From: Syntrophaceae bacterium UBA1411 | Lineage (GTDB): Bacteria > Desulfobacterota > Syntrophia > Syntrophales > Smithellaceae | NCBI GenBank assembly: GCA_002304995.1 | Contig: DBPV01000119.1 | Location: 1-64,000 of the forward strand | Length of the DNA: 64,000 bases | Direction of reading: 5' to 3' | Shown here: positions 53,938 through 63,075 of the stretch, in pieces | Numbering within the stretch: position 1 is the stretch's first letter | How the letters are laid out: each line of letters begins with the position of its first letter | Made by a program: the position numbers and the translations under genes | Notes under the pieces: model-generated | Seen by the model: the letters and a program-made list of their open reading frames with translations, nothing else | The model's database searches: none | What the model was told of the DNA's origin: nothing

Positions 53938-54549
53938 CTACAGAAATCCCGCCTGAAACTCCGGCGTGCCGAGAATCGTTTTCACCGTGAGATCGATCAT
54001 GCGATAGGCCCGGGCCTGCAGTTTTTCCGGACTGCGCTCGGCGGCCGGGCCTGCAATGATGGTCAGATCCTTATGAAAGATCGTCTCTCCGTTTTCCAGC
54101 AGCGTCACAGTAAATTTGAGCTCTTCGTCATTGAAGGATCGGAAGATGATCCACAGCTCAGGCACGTCCGGCGTGCAGCGGTCCACAACCGTCAGCCCCG
54201 CGTGACCGAAACCTTTCTGATAGGCGTACCAGAAAAAGCTGGGGATGAGCTGCATGGGCGTGTTGGCCTTGTTGGAAAGGGAATATTTCACGCGGTTGTC
54301 TTTGCTGTAATAGGAGAAATTGGTCGTGTTGCGCGCGTCGTTGCGGATATTCGACAGGCACAGTGTCTTTCCCTTGTATGCGGGCAGGGTGCCGCCGAAT
54401 TGCGGCGTGTAGTCGCTGAGGGTCAGCGGGACGATCAGGCTCGCCGTGTCGGGGGTGAGCGTCTTGTTGGACGGCGTGCAGGCCGCCACGGCAAAGGCAA
54501 GCAGCAAAACAACGGAGAGGCGCAGGATCCGGACAGGCGTTTGATTCAC
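53938..54549 (-). CDS. Lipoprotein of unknown function (203 aa)
   Basis: I do not recognise this family. A signal with the lipobox AVAAC (Cys at about 24) makes it a lipoprotein; Thr/Pro/Ser after it rather than Asp suggest outer-membrane sorting. The mature part has IRNDARNTTNFSYYSKDNRVKYSLS, FFWYAYQKGFGHAGL, and a C-terminal ARAYRMIDLTVKTIL. The start is GTG 54549 with AGGAG upstream; an overlapping ATG is in another frame. It is convergent with tyrS and has no shared promoter with neighbours. Confidence 0.75.
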   Translation of the reverse strand: MNQTPVRILRLSVVLLLAFAVAACTPSNKTLTPDTASLIVPLTLSDYTPQFGGTLPAYKGKTLCLSNIRNDARNTTNFSYYSKDNRVKYSLSNKANTPMQLIPSFFWYAYQKGFGHAGLTVVDRCTPDVPELWIIFRSFNDEELKFTVTLLENGETIFHKDLTIIAGPAAERSPEKLQARAYRMIDLTVKTILGTPEFQAGFL

Positions 54550-54621
54550 GTTTCATTTCTCCTTTTTTTTTCGATGCAGTGGGCGGCATTGTAGCCGAAA
54601 CGGCCGGGGGATGCAACGGCG

Positions 54622-55047
54622 TTAATCGTCTAAAAACGGCAGGGGCTTTTCCAGCCGGTACACGAGCGCCTGACAGGTTGCCAAAAGCTTTCCCGCTTCG
54701 TCGGCGGCGCGAAGATCGTAGGCCGCGGTCCGGCGCGTTTTATTGATTTCTTTTGCTTCCGCCGTCAGTCTGGCTCCCCTGGCGGGGGAGGCCAGATACG
54801 TGATGTTCATGCTGAGGGCGACGGCCATCGTGCCGTGCGAGTTGGAGGCGATTTCGAAAGCCGCGTCCAGCAGCGAAAAAATTGCGCCGCCGTGCGCCAT
54901 GCCGAACATGTTCTCCATGTCGTCGGTGAACGTCATTTCCACCCGGGCAAAGCCCGGTCTCACTTCCGTAAGCGAAATTCCGAATTTCCGACTGAAGGGT
55001 TCCTGTGCGATTTTTTGAAAAAGGGCCGCCCGAATCTTTTCATCCAT
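54622..55047 (-). CDS. PaaI-like hotdog-fold thioesterase
   Basis: The 141 aa product is a hotdog fold that hydrolyses acyl-CoA thioesters. Its motif MFGMAHGGAIFSLLDAAFEIASN carries the HGG element and the acidic Asp on the central helix used by PaaI-type enzymes. ALSMNITYLASPARGARLTAEA and the strand ALVYRLEKPLPF complete it. GGAGGCAGGC precedes the ATG. It may act in aromatic or fatty acyl-CoA metabolism, consistent with the acyl-CoA ligases in this window, but the substrate is unknown. Confidence 0.85.
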   Translation of the reverse strand: MDEKIRAALFQKIAQEPFSRKFGISLTEVRPGFARVEMTFTDDMENMFGMAHGGAIFSLLDAAFEIASNSHGTMAVALSMNITYLASPARGARLTAEAKEINKTRRTAAYDLRAADEAGKLLATCQALVYRLEKPLPFLDD

Positions 55048-55131
55048 TGCCTGCCTCCTTGCTTGCCTGCTGTCTGTTCGCGTCGTTTGCGCTTTGCCGT
55101 TAAAAGGCTCAATCGGCGCATGACGGATGGT

Positions 55132-56670
55132 TCAGTGCAGAGCGTATTGTACGGTGATCGCCTTGAACGTTCCCGCCACCTCGTCGCCCGGCACGTCCAG
55201 GGCCGTTGTTTCCAGCGTGTACGTTCCGGGGGCGAGGCGAAGGGCGCCAAAATCAAATTCATGCTCGAATTCGAATATCGAATAAAACAGCCGTTCCGGT
55301 TCGTCGGCAAGGTAGATCCTTCCCAGATTGATCTCGCGGACGGTTGCGGCGACTTCTTCACCCTGTGCGTTGCGGATGCGGTAGCGGATGCGGGCGATCC
55401 GGTTGTCGGCCGCGTAGTAAAGGTAAGACGTCTCGGTCACGGATGTCGCGATCGGTTTGACGACGCCGTAAACGCTGAATTCCTCGCCGTCGGCTATCCG
55501 GAGGCCGTCGGCCAGATTGAGGTCCTGCGTTTTGGGTGTTCTGTCGTAGAGGTTGTAGCGGTTGTCGCCGTCGCCCGTGCCGCGCGCCCGGATTTCGGCC
55601 CGCGTGAGCGCGAGGCGGTCGGCGGAAGCAAAGGCGACGATCGCGCCTGCGAGGGTTTTCTCCTCGGAGGCTCTGTTGACATAGACGATTTCCGGCTCGC
55701 CGATGTCATAGCGGAAGAAAAAAGTGTTGGGGCTGTCGATGACGCCTGTCAGCAGGGCTTTGCCGATTTCCAGGCGGGACGTGGTGCCGGATTCGACCAG
55801 GTTATACAGGATGAAGCCGATCCGCGCGTTTTCCGGCGTGCCGTAAGATGTTCCATTAACGGTATTGACGACTTCCAGGGAATTTTGCGGCCGCCAGCGT
55901 TTGTTGATTTTGTAGTTTCCGACGGAGTAGCCTTCGGGAAAGAAATAGCCGGCGAAGGGATCCAGGAAAACCCGGTAGCCGTTTGCCGCCGCGTACGCTT
56001 TCAACTTGCTTTCGTGGTTGGCGGGCTGGAAGGCGCCGAACAGCTTGAAGACGGGTTTGAAATACAGCTTGAGCGTTTCGGCCTGCAGGATGAATCCCTG
56101 CGAGAAGACCGTCACCCGCAGCGTATAAACGCCTTCCGTGAGATCTTCGAGCGGCGCACCGGATGCATCCACGTAGTCGGTGTCGAAATCTTTCGTGGCG
56201 CCGCCCAGAATGATGCCCGCAAAATATTTCTGGGTGACCAGGAGCTTGTTTCCGGGATAACGGAATCCTCCGGGAGCGAGGACGAGATCAGGCGCCTTGT
56301 CCAGGTTCCAGCCCTGGCCTTCGGCGTAGTGTTGCAAAATGGCCGCATCCGGCGTCACGCCGTTTTCATCCAGCCGGCTTTCGAGGAGGCGCACCGGCGC
56401 TCCGAGCGGAATTTCGCCGCGGAAAAGCTCGATCCGGACGTTGCTCAACACGGGAGCGCCCTGCTCAAAATAGGCGACCACGTAAAAATCCCTCTTTTCT
56501 CCGAAATACAGCTCCGTTGCACTGGGTACGGCCAGCGTGAAAATTTTGAGCGCCGGCCGCACCGAATCGGTGGGCGAGCAGGACGAAATGAGGAGCAGAA
56601 ACAAAAGTGTCCAGATGGGGATCACTTTTTTCAGGTATGCGAGGAGGGGGTTTGCGTTTTTTGCCTTCAT
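55132..56670 (-). CDS. Large lipoprotein of unknown function (512 aa)
   Basis: I do not recognise the family. The N-terminal signal ends in the lipobox LISSC (Cys at about residue 31). The mature part is beta-rich throughout and repeats an immunoglobulin-like pattern: strand blocks such as ELYFGEKRDFYVVAYFEQG, VYTLRVTVFSQGFILQ and FDFGALRLAPGTYTLETTALD. Four to five such blocks are seen. A segment with RYPGNKLLVTQKYFAGIIL may be a carbohydrate- or peptide-binding-type surface. AAAGGAAAG lies before the ATG. It may be an envelope scaffold; nothing more can be said. Confidence 0.7.
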   Translation of the reverse strand: MKAKNANPLLAYLKKVIPIWTLLFLLLISSCSPTDSVRPALKIFTLAVPSATELYFGEKRDFYVVAYFEQGAPVLSNVRIELFRGEIPLGAPVRLLESRLDENGVTPDAAILQHYAEGQGWNLDKAPDLVLAPGGFRYPGNKLLVTQKYFAGIILGGATKDFDTDYVDASGAPLEDLTEGVYTLRVTVFSQGFILQAETLKLYFKPVFKLFGAFQPANHESKLKAYAAANGYRVFLDPFAGYFFPEGYSVGNYKINKRWRPQNSLEVVNTVNGTSYGTPENARIGFILYNLVESGTTSRLEIGKALLTGVIDSPNTFFFRYDIGEPEIVYVNRASEEKTLAGAIVAFASADRLALTRAEIRARGTGDGDNRYNLYDRTPKTQDLNLADGLRIADGEEFSVYGVVKPIATSVTETSYLYYAADNRIARIRYRIRNAQGEEVAATVREINLGRIYLADEPERLFYSIFEFEHEFDFGALRLAPGTYTLETTALDVPGDEVAGTFKAITVQYALH

Positions 56671-56879
56671 GATGCTTTCCTTTCATCAAGCGACCGGACC
56701 ACAGCGGCGTTTGCCGATTTGCTGAGCCGTATTTAACGGATTTGGGGGCAAAAAACAACAAGGACAGTAAGGCGATTGTAAAAAATGCCCCGAAGGAGGC
56801 AGGCAGGTTTTGCTTTTTTCATTCAGGCGGTGGAGCCGGCGGCGGGAGAGCGCATGCCGCGGGGGATTGGGGCGCGCGT

Positions 56880-56929
56880 TAAAAGCATCGCCGGAGCAAA
56901 GCCGTGTTCCATGGCCTCGCTCCGGCGAT
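56880..56929 (-). terminator. Intrinsic terminator after the second binding protein
   Basis: ATCGCCGGAGC (56887-56897) and GCTCCGGCGAT (56919-56929) form an 11-bp stem. On the minus strand GCTTTT follows. The 286 bases between 56670 and 56957 hold this and the leader of the large lipoprotein. Confidence 0.6.
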
Positions 56930-56956
56930 TGTTCCACAAGGGGGTACCTTTAGGAC

Positions 56957-58411
56957 TTACTCACCCCATTCATTCTTTCCCTTGCAGCGATCCAGTTTCT
57001 GATCCATCTGGGGAAGAACCTTGGCGGCCGGGACTTTGTAAACCGGCCCCGTGTAGGAGGCGTTTTTAAACCAGAAGTAGGGAGGAATATTCATTGCGAC
57101 TTTCTGCTCTTGAGGCGGCACGTACTCGGTGACGCCGAGATCCATGATCGCCTTGTGATCGCAGGCCCGCATTTTAACGACCTTGCCGTTGATATACTCG
57201 AAACTGTCGTTTTCCCAGATTTTGATGATCTTTTCCGGATCGGTGCTCTGCGCCCGTTCCAGAACGCTCATCGCCCAGTAGGTCGTCATGACCCAGCCGG
57301 CGGCGTTGGCCGTGAAGTGCTGGAAGGCGATGCTGCTGTAAGGAAGCGTCTTCCATTTTTTCTGCTGCTCCTTCCAGGTCGTGTAGAGTTTGATGTGCTC
57401 CTTGGTTTTGAAGAAGGGAGTGGTGTCATAGTAAGCGCTGATATTCACCAGACCCTTGGTGCCTTCGACGCCCGTTTCGTTGAGATAGTTGGGTTCGTCC
57501 ACGTAGACGTTGGCGAAAGGCAGGGTGATGCCCATCTGGCGAGCCTGTTTCAGCAGGTTGCCCGCATCCGGAAGCCAGTCGCCCGTGAAAATGACTTCGG
57601 CGCCGGAAGCCTTGATTTTGGTGAGGTAGGGAGCGTAGTCGGTGAGGAACAGCTTATGGTAATCTTCACCCACCACCTGCGCTTCGGGGTAGTATTCCTT
57701 CAGGCCCTGTTTGAAATCTTCCGCGAACTGGCGGCCGAAGGCGTAATCCTGATTGAGGATGTAGAATTTTTTCTCCTTTTTGCGGATCTGGCCGTAGTAG
57801 TAAGCCAGGCCGCGCGCGACGGAAGCGGTGGAGAAGGTCGCGTGGAAAGCGTAGGGCGAGAAGTTCACCGCGTCCTGAAGGTCGTCGGACATGCAGGTGG
57901 CGTTGATGGCGATGATCTTGTACTTGCGGGCGGTGTCGTTGATGACTTTCATGAAGTGGCTGCCGTCCGTTCCCCAGAAGAAGTGAACTTTCTCCTGCAG
58001 AGCCATCCGCTCGGTGACCTTTTTGCACTGATCCACTTTGGACTGGTGATCGGCTTTGATGACTTCGATCAGTTTTTTCTTGCCGTCCACCAGAAGGCCG
58101 CCGCGTTTGTTGATGTCATGGGCCACCCACTGCACCATGGCATAGTAAATCTGTCCGTTGTAGGCGCTGGGTCCGGAGAAGGCCGCGACGACGGCGATTT
58201 TGATCGTGTCGCCGGTAGGCGTGACGGGGTTGCCCGGATCGAAGTCCGACATGTCCCCCATTTTAGCCACGTTCACCGTGGCGGCGGCTTTAGGCGCCTT
58301 GGCGGCCTTGTCCGCTTTCGCCGCAAACACGGCGGTCGGACTCGCGGCAGCCACGGACCAGACGAAGAGCGTGAGAAAAACGACTGCAAAATACTTACCC
58401 ATCTGCTTCAT
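56957..58411 (-). CDS. ABC transporter periplasmic binding protein, Peripla_BP_6 (LivJ) type
   Basis: The 484 aa product has a signal peptide (MKQMGKYFAVVFLTLFVWSVAAAS). A Lys/Ala-rich linker (AAKADKAAKAPKAAATVNV) follows. The binding domain opens with IKIAVVAAFSGPSAYNGQIYYAMVQWVAHDINKRGGLLVDGKK and has FWGTDGSHFMKVIND and FILNQDYAFGRQFAEDFKQGL, as in type I amide/acid-binding proteins. It is longer than the usual 370-400 aa because of the linker and C-terminal part. AGGAGGAAAG before ATG 58411 sets the start. It lacks permease genes and is transcribed divergently from the nitronate-monooxygenase-like gene, with a shared operator-type site in between. Confidence 0.85.
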   Translation of the reverse strand: MKQMGKYFAVVFLTLFVWSVAAASPTAVFAAKADKAAKAPKAAATVNVAKMGDMSDFDPGNPVTPTGDTIKIAVVAAFSGPSAYNGQIYYAMVQWVAHDINKRGGLLVDGKKKLIEVIKADHQSKVDQCKKVTERMALQEKVHFFWGTDGSHFMKVINDTARKYKIIAINATCMSDDLQDAVNFSPYAFHATFSTASVARGLAYYYGQIRKKEKKFYILNQDYAFGRQFAEDFKQGLKEYYPEAQVVGEDYHKLFLTDYAPYLTKIKASGAEVIFTGDWLPDAGNLLKQARQMGITLPFANVYVDEPNYLNETGVEGTKGLVNISAYYDTTPFFKTKEHIKLYTTWKEQQKKWKTLPYSSIAFQHFTANAAGWVMTTYWAMSVLERAQSTDPEKIIKIWENDSFEYINGKVVKMRACDHKAIMDLGVTEYVPPQEQKVAMNIPPYFWFKNASYTGPVYKVPAAKVLPQMDQKLDRCKGKNEWGE

Positions 58412-58659
58412 TTTACTTTCCTCCTGATGACAAAATTGATGATCCCGCAAGACGTTGGCGTTCGGTCTTTTCCGGAGGCGGCATGGCGGGCACGGCAGTG
58501 GTCACGTTTCCCGGAAGTGTCGTCGGTGCCGGAATACCGGGTCGCGTTTACGGTTTCATATTATTGTACCTCCGGGCGGCCGGAAAACCGGCCGGCAATT
58601 GCTTTGAAATCCGGTCAAAAAAATAAAACGGCGTTTAAGTACTGCTTAACGTCTTTTTA

Positions 58660-58686
58660 TTTATACTAATGTTTAATTAAAGTCAA
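58660..58686 (-). promoter_or_regulatory. Possible promoter for the second binding protein
   Basis: On the minus strand TTGACT (58686-58681) and TATAAA (58665-58660) lie 15 bases apart, slightly short spacing. A CGTTTAAG-TACTG-CTTAACG imperfect inverted repeat lies just downstream at about 58631-58651. Confidence 0.35.
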
Positions 58687-58751
58687 CGAGATATGAGCTT
58701 AAAAATAATTCGTAATATCAATTACATATTGAACTATCTGAAAATATTGTA

Positions 58752-58767
58752 AAACGGACGTATGTTT
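58752..58767. promoter_or_regulatory. TetR-type operator, copy 1
   Basis: AAACGGACGTATGTTT is a near-palindrome. Its reverse complement, AAACATACGTCCGTTT, differs by one base from the site at the tetR promoter (63076-63091). It lies between the divergent binding-protein and flavoprotein genes. In the 660-base gap (58412-59071) the rest is AT-rich control sequence with no gene I can support. Confidence 0.55.
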
Positions 58768-58962
58768 ATTTTCCTTCCGGCCGCCCCGGAGCGGAGCCGA
58801 AAGACCGGATGGCTTTTTTGCTTATATCCTCGCGGCAAACCGCCGGGCAGAAGGTGCTCGAGCCAGAGAGCGGATCGACGCTTTCTTAAGCATCCTTTCT
58901 GTGGATATTCGATAAAATTATCGATGATTTAAATAAACTATATGTTTAACAATATAAAATTC

Positions 58963-58991
58963 TTGACAAAATAACGACGATAATTTAAAAA
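58963..58991 (+). promoter_or_regulatory. Sigma-70-type promoter for the flavoprotein gene
   Basis: A perfect TTGACA (58963-58968) is followed after 17 bases by TAAAAA (58986-58991, four of six). The predicted start near 58998 falls inside operator copy 2, so repressor binding would block transcription. Confidence 0.55.
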
Positions 58992-58994
58992 GCA

Positions 58995-59010
58995 AAATGA
59001 ACGTCCGTTT
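58995..59010. promoter_or_regulatory. TetR-type operator, copy 2
   Basis: AAATGAACGTCCGTTT matches the tetR-promoter site at 12 of 16 positions and shares the ACGTCCGTTT half exactly with the complement of copy 1. It covers the predicted transcription start. Confidence 0.5.
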
Positions 59011-59071
59011 TATCGCTGCGCGCAATGCGCACGGAGGAATCATTTTAAAATCAATTTAAAGGAGGCGTTTC

Positions 59072-60184
59072 ATGATTAAATCAAGACTTTGCGACCTGAT
59101 CGGAACGAGATACCCGATCATCCAGGCGGGAATGGGCCCGTTTTCCAACAATAACCTCGGCGTTGCGGCGGCCAATGCCGGCGCGCTGGGGCTCTTGTCC
59201 ACAAGCGGTTTGACCGGCAGGGACATGCAGCCGTTTGTGTATGACGCCTGGATCAAGAGCGCCGAGGCGAATCCGGATGACGATATGGAAACCGCGATGG
59301 AGAAGGTCCTGCAGCGGACATACCGTCTGACGAAGGACAAGAACGGCGTGTTCGGCATCAACGTGATGGTGTCCGCGGAAATGGCCAAGGAAGCGGATAT
59401 CATTATCAGCAAGGCGATTGAAGTGCGGGAGAAAAATCCCGACATGAAAAAACACTTCAAGGTGATCTTCACATCGGCGGGCGATCCCGTTCCCTGGCGC
59501 GACAAGATCAAAGGCGCGGGATTTACCTGGATGCACGTGGTTCCGTCCGTGAAGGGCGCGCAGCGCTGCAAGAAGGCGGGCGTGGATGTCATCGTCGCTT
59601 CCGGCCACGAGGGTGGATTCCACACCTCCTGGGAGCCGGTGCACTCGATGATTCTGCTGCCGGCCGTGGTGGAAGCGGTTTCCGACGACAAGACGCTGGT
59701 ATGCGGCGCCGGTGGTTTCTGCGACGGCAAAACGCTGGCGGCCGCTCTGGTTCTGGGCGCAGACGGCGTGCAGATGGGCACGCGTTTCCTGTCCACCCAG
59801 GAGAGCGATTTTCACCAGATCTGGAAGGAAGGCGTCGTGGCGGCCGGAGACCGGGGCACGCTGGTGGCCCGCGGCTTTGTCGGCCCCGCGCGCTGGATTA
59901 AAAACAAGCGCAGCGAAGAGCATGCGGTCAACACGCTCCAAAAATCCCCGGGCGTGTTTCTGGGAACGCCCGATGACTATACCACCATCGACATGAAACT
60001 GATTCAGTATGAACTCGAATCGATCAAGGCGGTTTATGACGGCGATCGGGAAAAGGCGATGATGGCCGCCGGCGAATGCGCACAGCGCATCGGCGACATG
60101 CCCAAAGTCGACGACATGGTGCAGAAGGTCGTGAAAGAGGCGGAAGAGATTCTCCGCGGTGTGGAAAAGAAATTCCTGGCTTAA
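59072..60184 (+). CDS. Nitronate monooxygenase / FabK-like flavoprotein
   Basis: The 370 aa FMN-dependent TIM barrel of the 2-nitropropane dioxygenase group starts LCDLIGTRYPIIQAGMGPFSNNNLGVAAANAGALGLLSTS. It has VIVASGHEGGFHTSWEPVHSMILLPAVVEAV with the family's catalytic-type His region, and CGAGGFCDGKTLAAALVLGADGVQMGTRFLSTQES binding FMN phosphate. The relatives oxidise nitronates or reduce enoyl-ACP; which one cannot be told here. Linkage to TetR, an old-yellow-enzyme and acyl-CoA ligase suggests an acyl or enoyl substrate. AAAGGAGGCG precedes the ATG. A terminator follows. Confidence 0.85.
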   Translation: MIKSRLCDLIGTRYPIIQAGMGPFSNNNLGVAAANAGALGLLSTSGLTGRDMQPFVYDAWIKSAEANPDDDMETAMEKVLQRTYRLTKDKNGVFGINVMVSAEMAKEADIIISKAIEVREKNPDMKKHFKVIFTSAGDPVPWRDKIKGAGFTWMHVVPSVKGAQRCKKAGVDVIVASGHEGGFHTSWEPVHSMILLPAVVEAVSDDKTLVCGAGGFCDGKTLAAALVLGADGVQMGTRFLSTQESDFHQIWKEGVVAAGDRGTLVARGFVGPARWIKNKRSEEHAVNTLQKSPGVFLGTPDDYTTIDMKLIQYELESIKAVYDGDREKAMMAAGECAQRIGDMPKVDDMVQKVVKEAEEILRGVEKKFLA

Positions 60185-60210
60185 ACGGTCACTGAACGAT
60201 GAAACAAGAA

Positions 60211-60248
60211 GGGGACGGGAAGTCTGTTGCTTCCCGTCCCCCTTTTTT
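60211..60248 (+). terminator. Intrinsic terminator after the flavoprotein gene
   Basis: GGGGACGGGAAG (60211-60222) and CTTCCCGTCCCC (60230-60241) form a perfect 12-bp stem with a T-run (60243-60248). Confidence 0.85.
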
Positions 60249-60266
60249 ATGAGGCGGTTCGGGAAA

Positions 60267-62204
60267 TCACAGCTCCCAGGCGGCCCGCGCGCCTTCATCC
60301 GTGGCTTCGATGATCCGGCGGGGTGAACTCGCGTCGCCCACCGTTTTGAACGCAATGCCGAGTTTTGTACAAACGGTTTCCAGGGCGTTTGAGGGTTTCA
60401 TGCCGGCGGCGACGACCACCTGATCCACGGGGGAGATAACGGAGGTCTGTCCTTCAGCGCTGAACGTGACGCCCGCCTCGTCGATCGCCGTCACGCGGGC
60501 GCCGAAGAGAAGCTTGCAGGCGCGGTCCCGCAGGCGTTTGTGCAGCATGTAGCCGTGGGAGGTGATCTTGAGGACGGGCGAGCGTTTGAGCATTTCCAGG
60601 ATCGTGACGGTTTTGCCCCGCTCGGTCAGGAAATCGGCCGTTTCCATGCCGATCAGCGCTCCGCCGATAATGACGATGTTTTCTCCGGGAGCGATCCGGC
60701 CGTCGAGGATCTGCCAGGCGTCGCAAACCTTTGCGCCGTCAATCCCCGGAATCGGCGGAACCAGCTTTTCTCCGCCGGTGGCCAGAATCACAACGTCCGG
60801 TTTCCCTTCTTTGAGCAGTGCTTCGTCCACTTCCGTTTCGCTTTTAATGGCGACGCCCGTTTTGCGGACCTGGCCGATCAGCCAGTCGATCCACTGGCCG
60901 TAAATTTCCTTGTGCGGCGGAATCTGCGCGTAGCGGATCTGGCCGCCCAGGATGTTCTTTTTTTCAAAAAGCGTAACGCGGTGTCCGAGACGGTTCGCCT
61001 CGGCGGCCGCCGTAAGACCCGCGGGGCCCGCTCCCACGATCCAGACGTTTTTCGGCCGGGATGTTTTTTCCCGGGGATACAGCGTTTCCTGGCCGGTTTC
61101 AGGATTGATGGAGCAGCGGATGTTGCCCTCGCCGAGGATTTCCCGCTCGATGCACCCCTGATTGCAGGCGATGCAAAGGCGGATGTCTTCCGTCCGGCCT
61201 TCCTGCGCTTTCACCAGGAAGTCGGGATCCGCCAGAAACTGCCGGCCGAAAGCGATCAGATCTGCGTCGCCGCGGTCCAGCGATTCCTCGGCCGCTGCGG
61301 GATCGGTGAAGCGTCCGACGGCGATGACGGGGACGGACACGACGTCTTTCATTTTGCGGGCCAGCCAGGCGTTGAATCCGGGGGCAAATTCAGCCGGCGC
61401 CTGGGTGATGCCGCCGGGGCTGCCGTGCGTGCCGAAAGACGCGTGGATGATGTCGACGCCGGCCTGTACGAAATCAGGCGCGATACTCTGCATGTCGTCC
61501 GCGCTGTAGCCGCCCTTGATGAACTCCTCCGCCGAGATGCGGATGGAGACGGGGTAATCGGCGCCCACCTGCCGCCGGATTTCCCGGATGACGTCCAGAA
61601 CGAAGCGCGACCGCTCCCGGAGCGTCTGGCCGCCGTATTCGTCGCTGCGCTGGTTGGAAAGGGCCGACAAAAACTGCGTCAGCAGATAGCCATGGGCGCA
61701 GTGAATTTCCACGGCATCGAATCCGGCGGACTTTGCCCGGGCCGCCGCCCGGCCGAAATCCACAATCACGTCTTCGATCTGCGCCTTCGTCATTTCACGG
61801 GGAGCGCCCTTGAAGACGATGCTCGGGATCGCCGAAGGCGCCACGGCACGTCCCTTGCCCAGCAAATAGAGGCTTTCGCGGCCGCTGTGGTGCACTTGCA
61901 GGGCGATTTTGCAGCCCGCTTCGTGGGCGGCCCGGGCCATCCGGCCAAGGCCGGGAAGAAAGCGGTCGTCATAAGCCGCAAGCTCGTGCGGGGATACCAG
62001 GCCGTCGGGATGAACGCCGGCGATCTCTGTGATGATCAGGCCGGGTCGTCCCTGGGCCCTGCGTTTCAGGTAGGCGAGATTCTCGTCGCTGACGGTGCCG
62101 TCGGCGTTTCCCAGATTGGTTCCCATGGGGGGCATGACGACGCGGTTGGCGAGGGTCATCGATTTGATGGTCAGTGGGGACAACAGGTGACGAAAGGCAT
62201 TCAT
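60267..62204 (-). CDS. Old yellow enzyme / 2,4-dienoyl-CoA reductase-like NAD(P)H:flavin oxidoreductase
   Basis: This 645 aa protein has three parts. An FMN TIM barrel spans about 1-340 (LTLANRVVMPPMGTNLG, IALQVHHSGRES, AVEIHCAHGYLLTQFLSALSNQRSDEYGG). A 4Fe-4S cluster loop has C-IA-C-NQG-C and a fourth Cys 11 residues on (about 352-372). An FAD/NAD(P)H disulfide-reductase-like module follows (VWIVGAGPAGLTAAAEANRLGHRVTLFEK; IVIIGGALIGMETADFL). This is the layout of FadH and of trimethylamine dehydrogenase and enoate reductases. In this setting an enoyl- or dienoyl-CoA reductase is most likely. GGAGA precedes the ATG, 21 bases after tetR, in one operon. Confidence 0.88.
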   Translation of the reverse strand: MNAFRHLLSPLTIKSMTLANRVVMPPMGTNLGNADGTVSDENLAYLKRRAQGRPGLIITEIAGVHPDGLVSPHELAAYDDRFLPGLGRMARAAHEAGCKIALQVHHSGRESLYLLGKGRAVAPSAIPSIVFKGAPREMTKAQIEDVIVDFGRAAARAKSAGFDAVEIHCAHGYLLTQFLSALSNQRSDEYGGQTLRERSRFVLDVIREIRRQVGADYPVSIRISAEEFIKGGYSADDMQSIAPDFVQAGVDIIHASFGTHGSPGGITQAPAEFAPGFNAWLARKMKDVVSVPVIAVGRFTDPAAAEESLDRGDADLIAFGRQFLADPDFLVKAQEGRTEDIRLCIACNQGCIEREILGEGNIRCSINPETGQETLYPREKTSRPKNVWIVGAGPAGLTAAAEANRLGHRVTLFEKKNILGGQIRYAQIPPHKEIYGQWIDWLIGQVRKTGVAIKSETEVDEALLKEGKPDVVILATGGEKLVPPIPGIDGAKVCDAWQILDGRIAPGENIVIIGGALIGMETADFLTERGKTVTILEMLKRSPVLKITSHGYMLHKRLRDRACKLLFGARVTAIDEAGVTFSAEGQTSVISPVDQVVVAAGMKPSNALETVCTKLGIAFKTVGDASSPRRIIEATDEGARAAWEL

Positions 62205-62225
62205 GATATTCTCCTTGGCAAAAAT

Positions 62226-62876
62226 TTACGCGCAATCGGGAATGATGGCCTTGAGGATGGTTTCCTCCGTCAGGGTCAGGAAGTCTTCCCGGGAGTAGCG
62301 CTTCAGATTCCAGCTTCTCAAAGGATACAGAGACAGCTGAAAAACAAGCATATTGGCGGCAAAATAGGGATCCCGAACGTGAAAAGCCTTTTTTTCTACG
62401 CCCCGGGCGATGATCTTTTCAAAAAAGTCGACGAGATCGCTTTCTTTTTTCAGGACGATCTTCAGAAATTTGGGAGGCAGGACACGCGTTTCACGGTACA
62501 TCATCAGAATGTCGTTCATGGCGTCATGCGTCATGACCAGCATCTGATGCAGGGCGGTTTGCAGCTGTTCTTTCGGATCTTCAATGGTGAGAACGCCCTT
62601 GCGCTCCAGCCAGGCAATGGCCGGGTCGTGATACGTTTCGAAGGCAAGGCACAAAATGTCTTCCTTGCTGCTGATATAGTTGTACAAATTTCCCAGATTG
62701 ATGCCCGTCGCCTTGGAGATATCACGCATGGTGGTCTGGGCATAGCCCTTCTTGATGAACAGGCGCGAGGCTTTCTTGACGATTTGGGCCTGTCTTTTGT
62801 TGACGGCTTCCTGGCTGCCCGTTTCCGGCAGTGTCTGCGCGGCGCTAGGCTCCTTGCTGCTTAGCTGATCGTTCAT
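62226..62876 (-). CDS. TetR/AcrR family repressor
   Basis: The 216 aa product has a TetR helix-turn-helix at about 27-75 (VKKASRLFIKKGYAQTTMRDISKATGINLGNLYNYISSKEDIL). A helical ligand domain follows (TETRVLPPKFLKIVLKKESDLVDFFEKIIARGVEKKAFHVRDPYFAANML region) of the kind that binds acyl-CoA or aromatic ligands. GGAAAGGAGA before ATG 62876 fixes the start and rejects the longer frame. Its stop lies 21 bases before the old-yellow-enzyme gene. Its predicted promoter carries a perfect-half-site operator, so it should repress itself, the OYE gene and probably the flavoprotein and binding-protein genes. Confidence 0.9.
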   Translation of the reverse strand: MNDQLSSKEPSAAQTLPETGSQEAVNKRQAQIVKKASRLFIKKGYAQTTMRDISKATGINLGNLYNYISSKEDILCLAFETYHDPAIAWLERKGVLTIEDPKEQLQTALHQMLVMTHDAMNDILMMYRETRVLPPKFLKIVLKKESDLVDFFEKIIARGVEKKAFHVRDPYFAANMLVFQLSLYPLRSWNLKRYSREDFLTLTEETILKAIIPDCA

Positions 62877-63075
62877 GTTTCTCCTTTCCGGTCGGCAACG
62901 TTTCGCATGTTTCCTTAAGGGATCCGGTGTTTTCATTTTTCCGGACCTGACGCCCGTCGGCAGTAAAACCATAATCCGGCTGCATGGCTGGTTATGCAGG
63001 GGCAATGACAGAATTTTCCAATAGATGCTGCATCAATACCAGACCGTTCGGGTAAAAGCAAGCTCCTCCGGAATA

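Noticed and set aside
54835..56736. 633-aa open frame opposite the large lipoprotein and part of the thioesterase
   Set aside because: Antisense to two genes with signal peptide or motif support.
60540..62864. 774-aa open frame opposite the OYE and tetR genes
   Set aside because: Spans two clear genes on the other strand; composition is that of a shadow.
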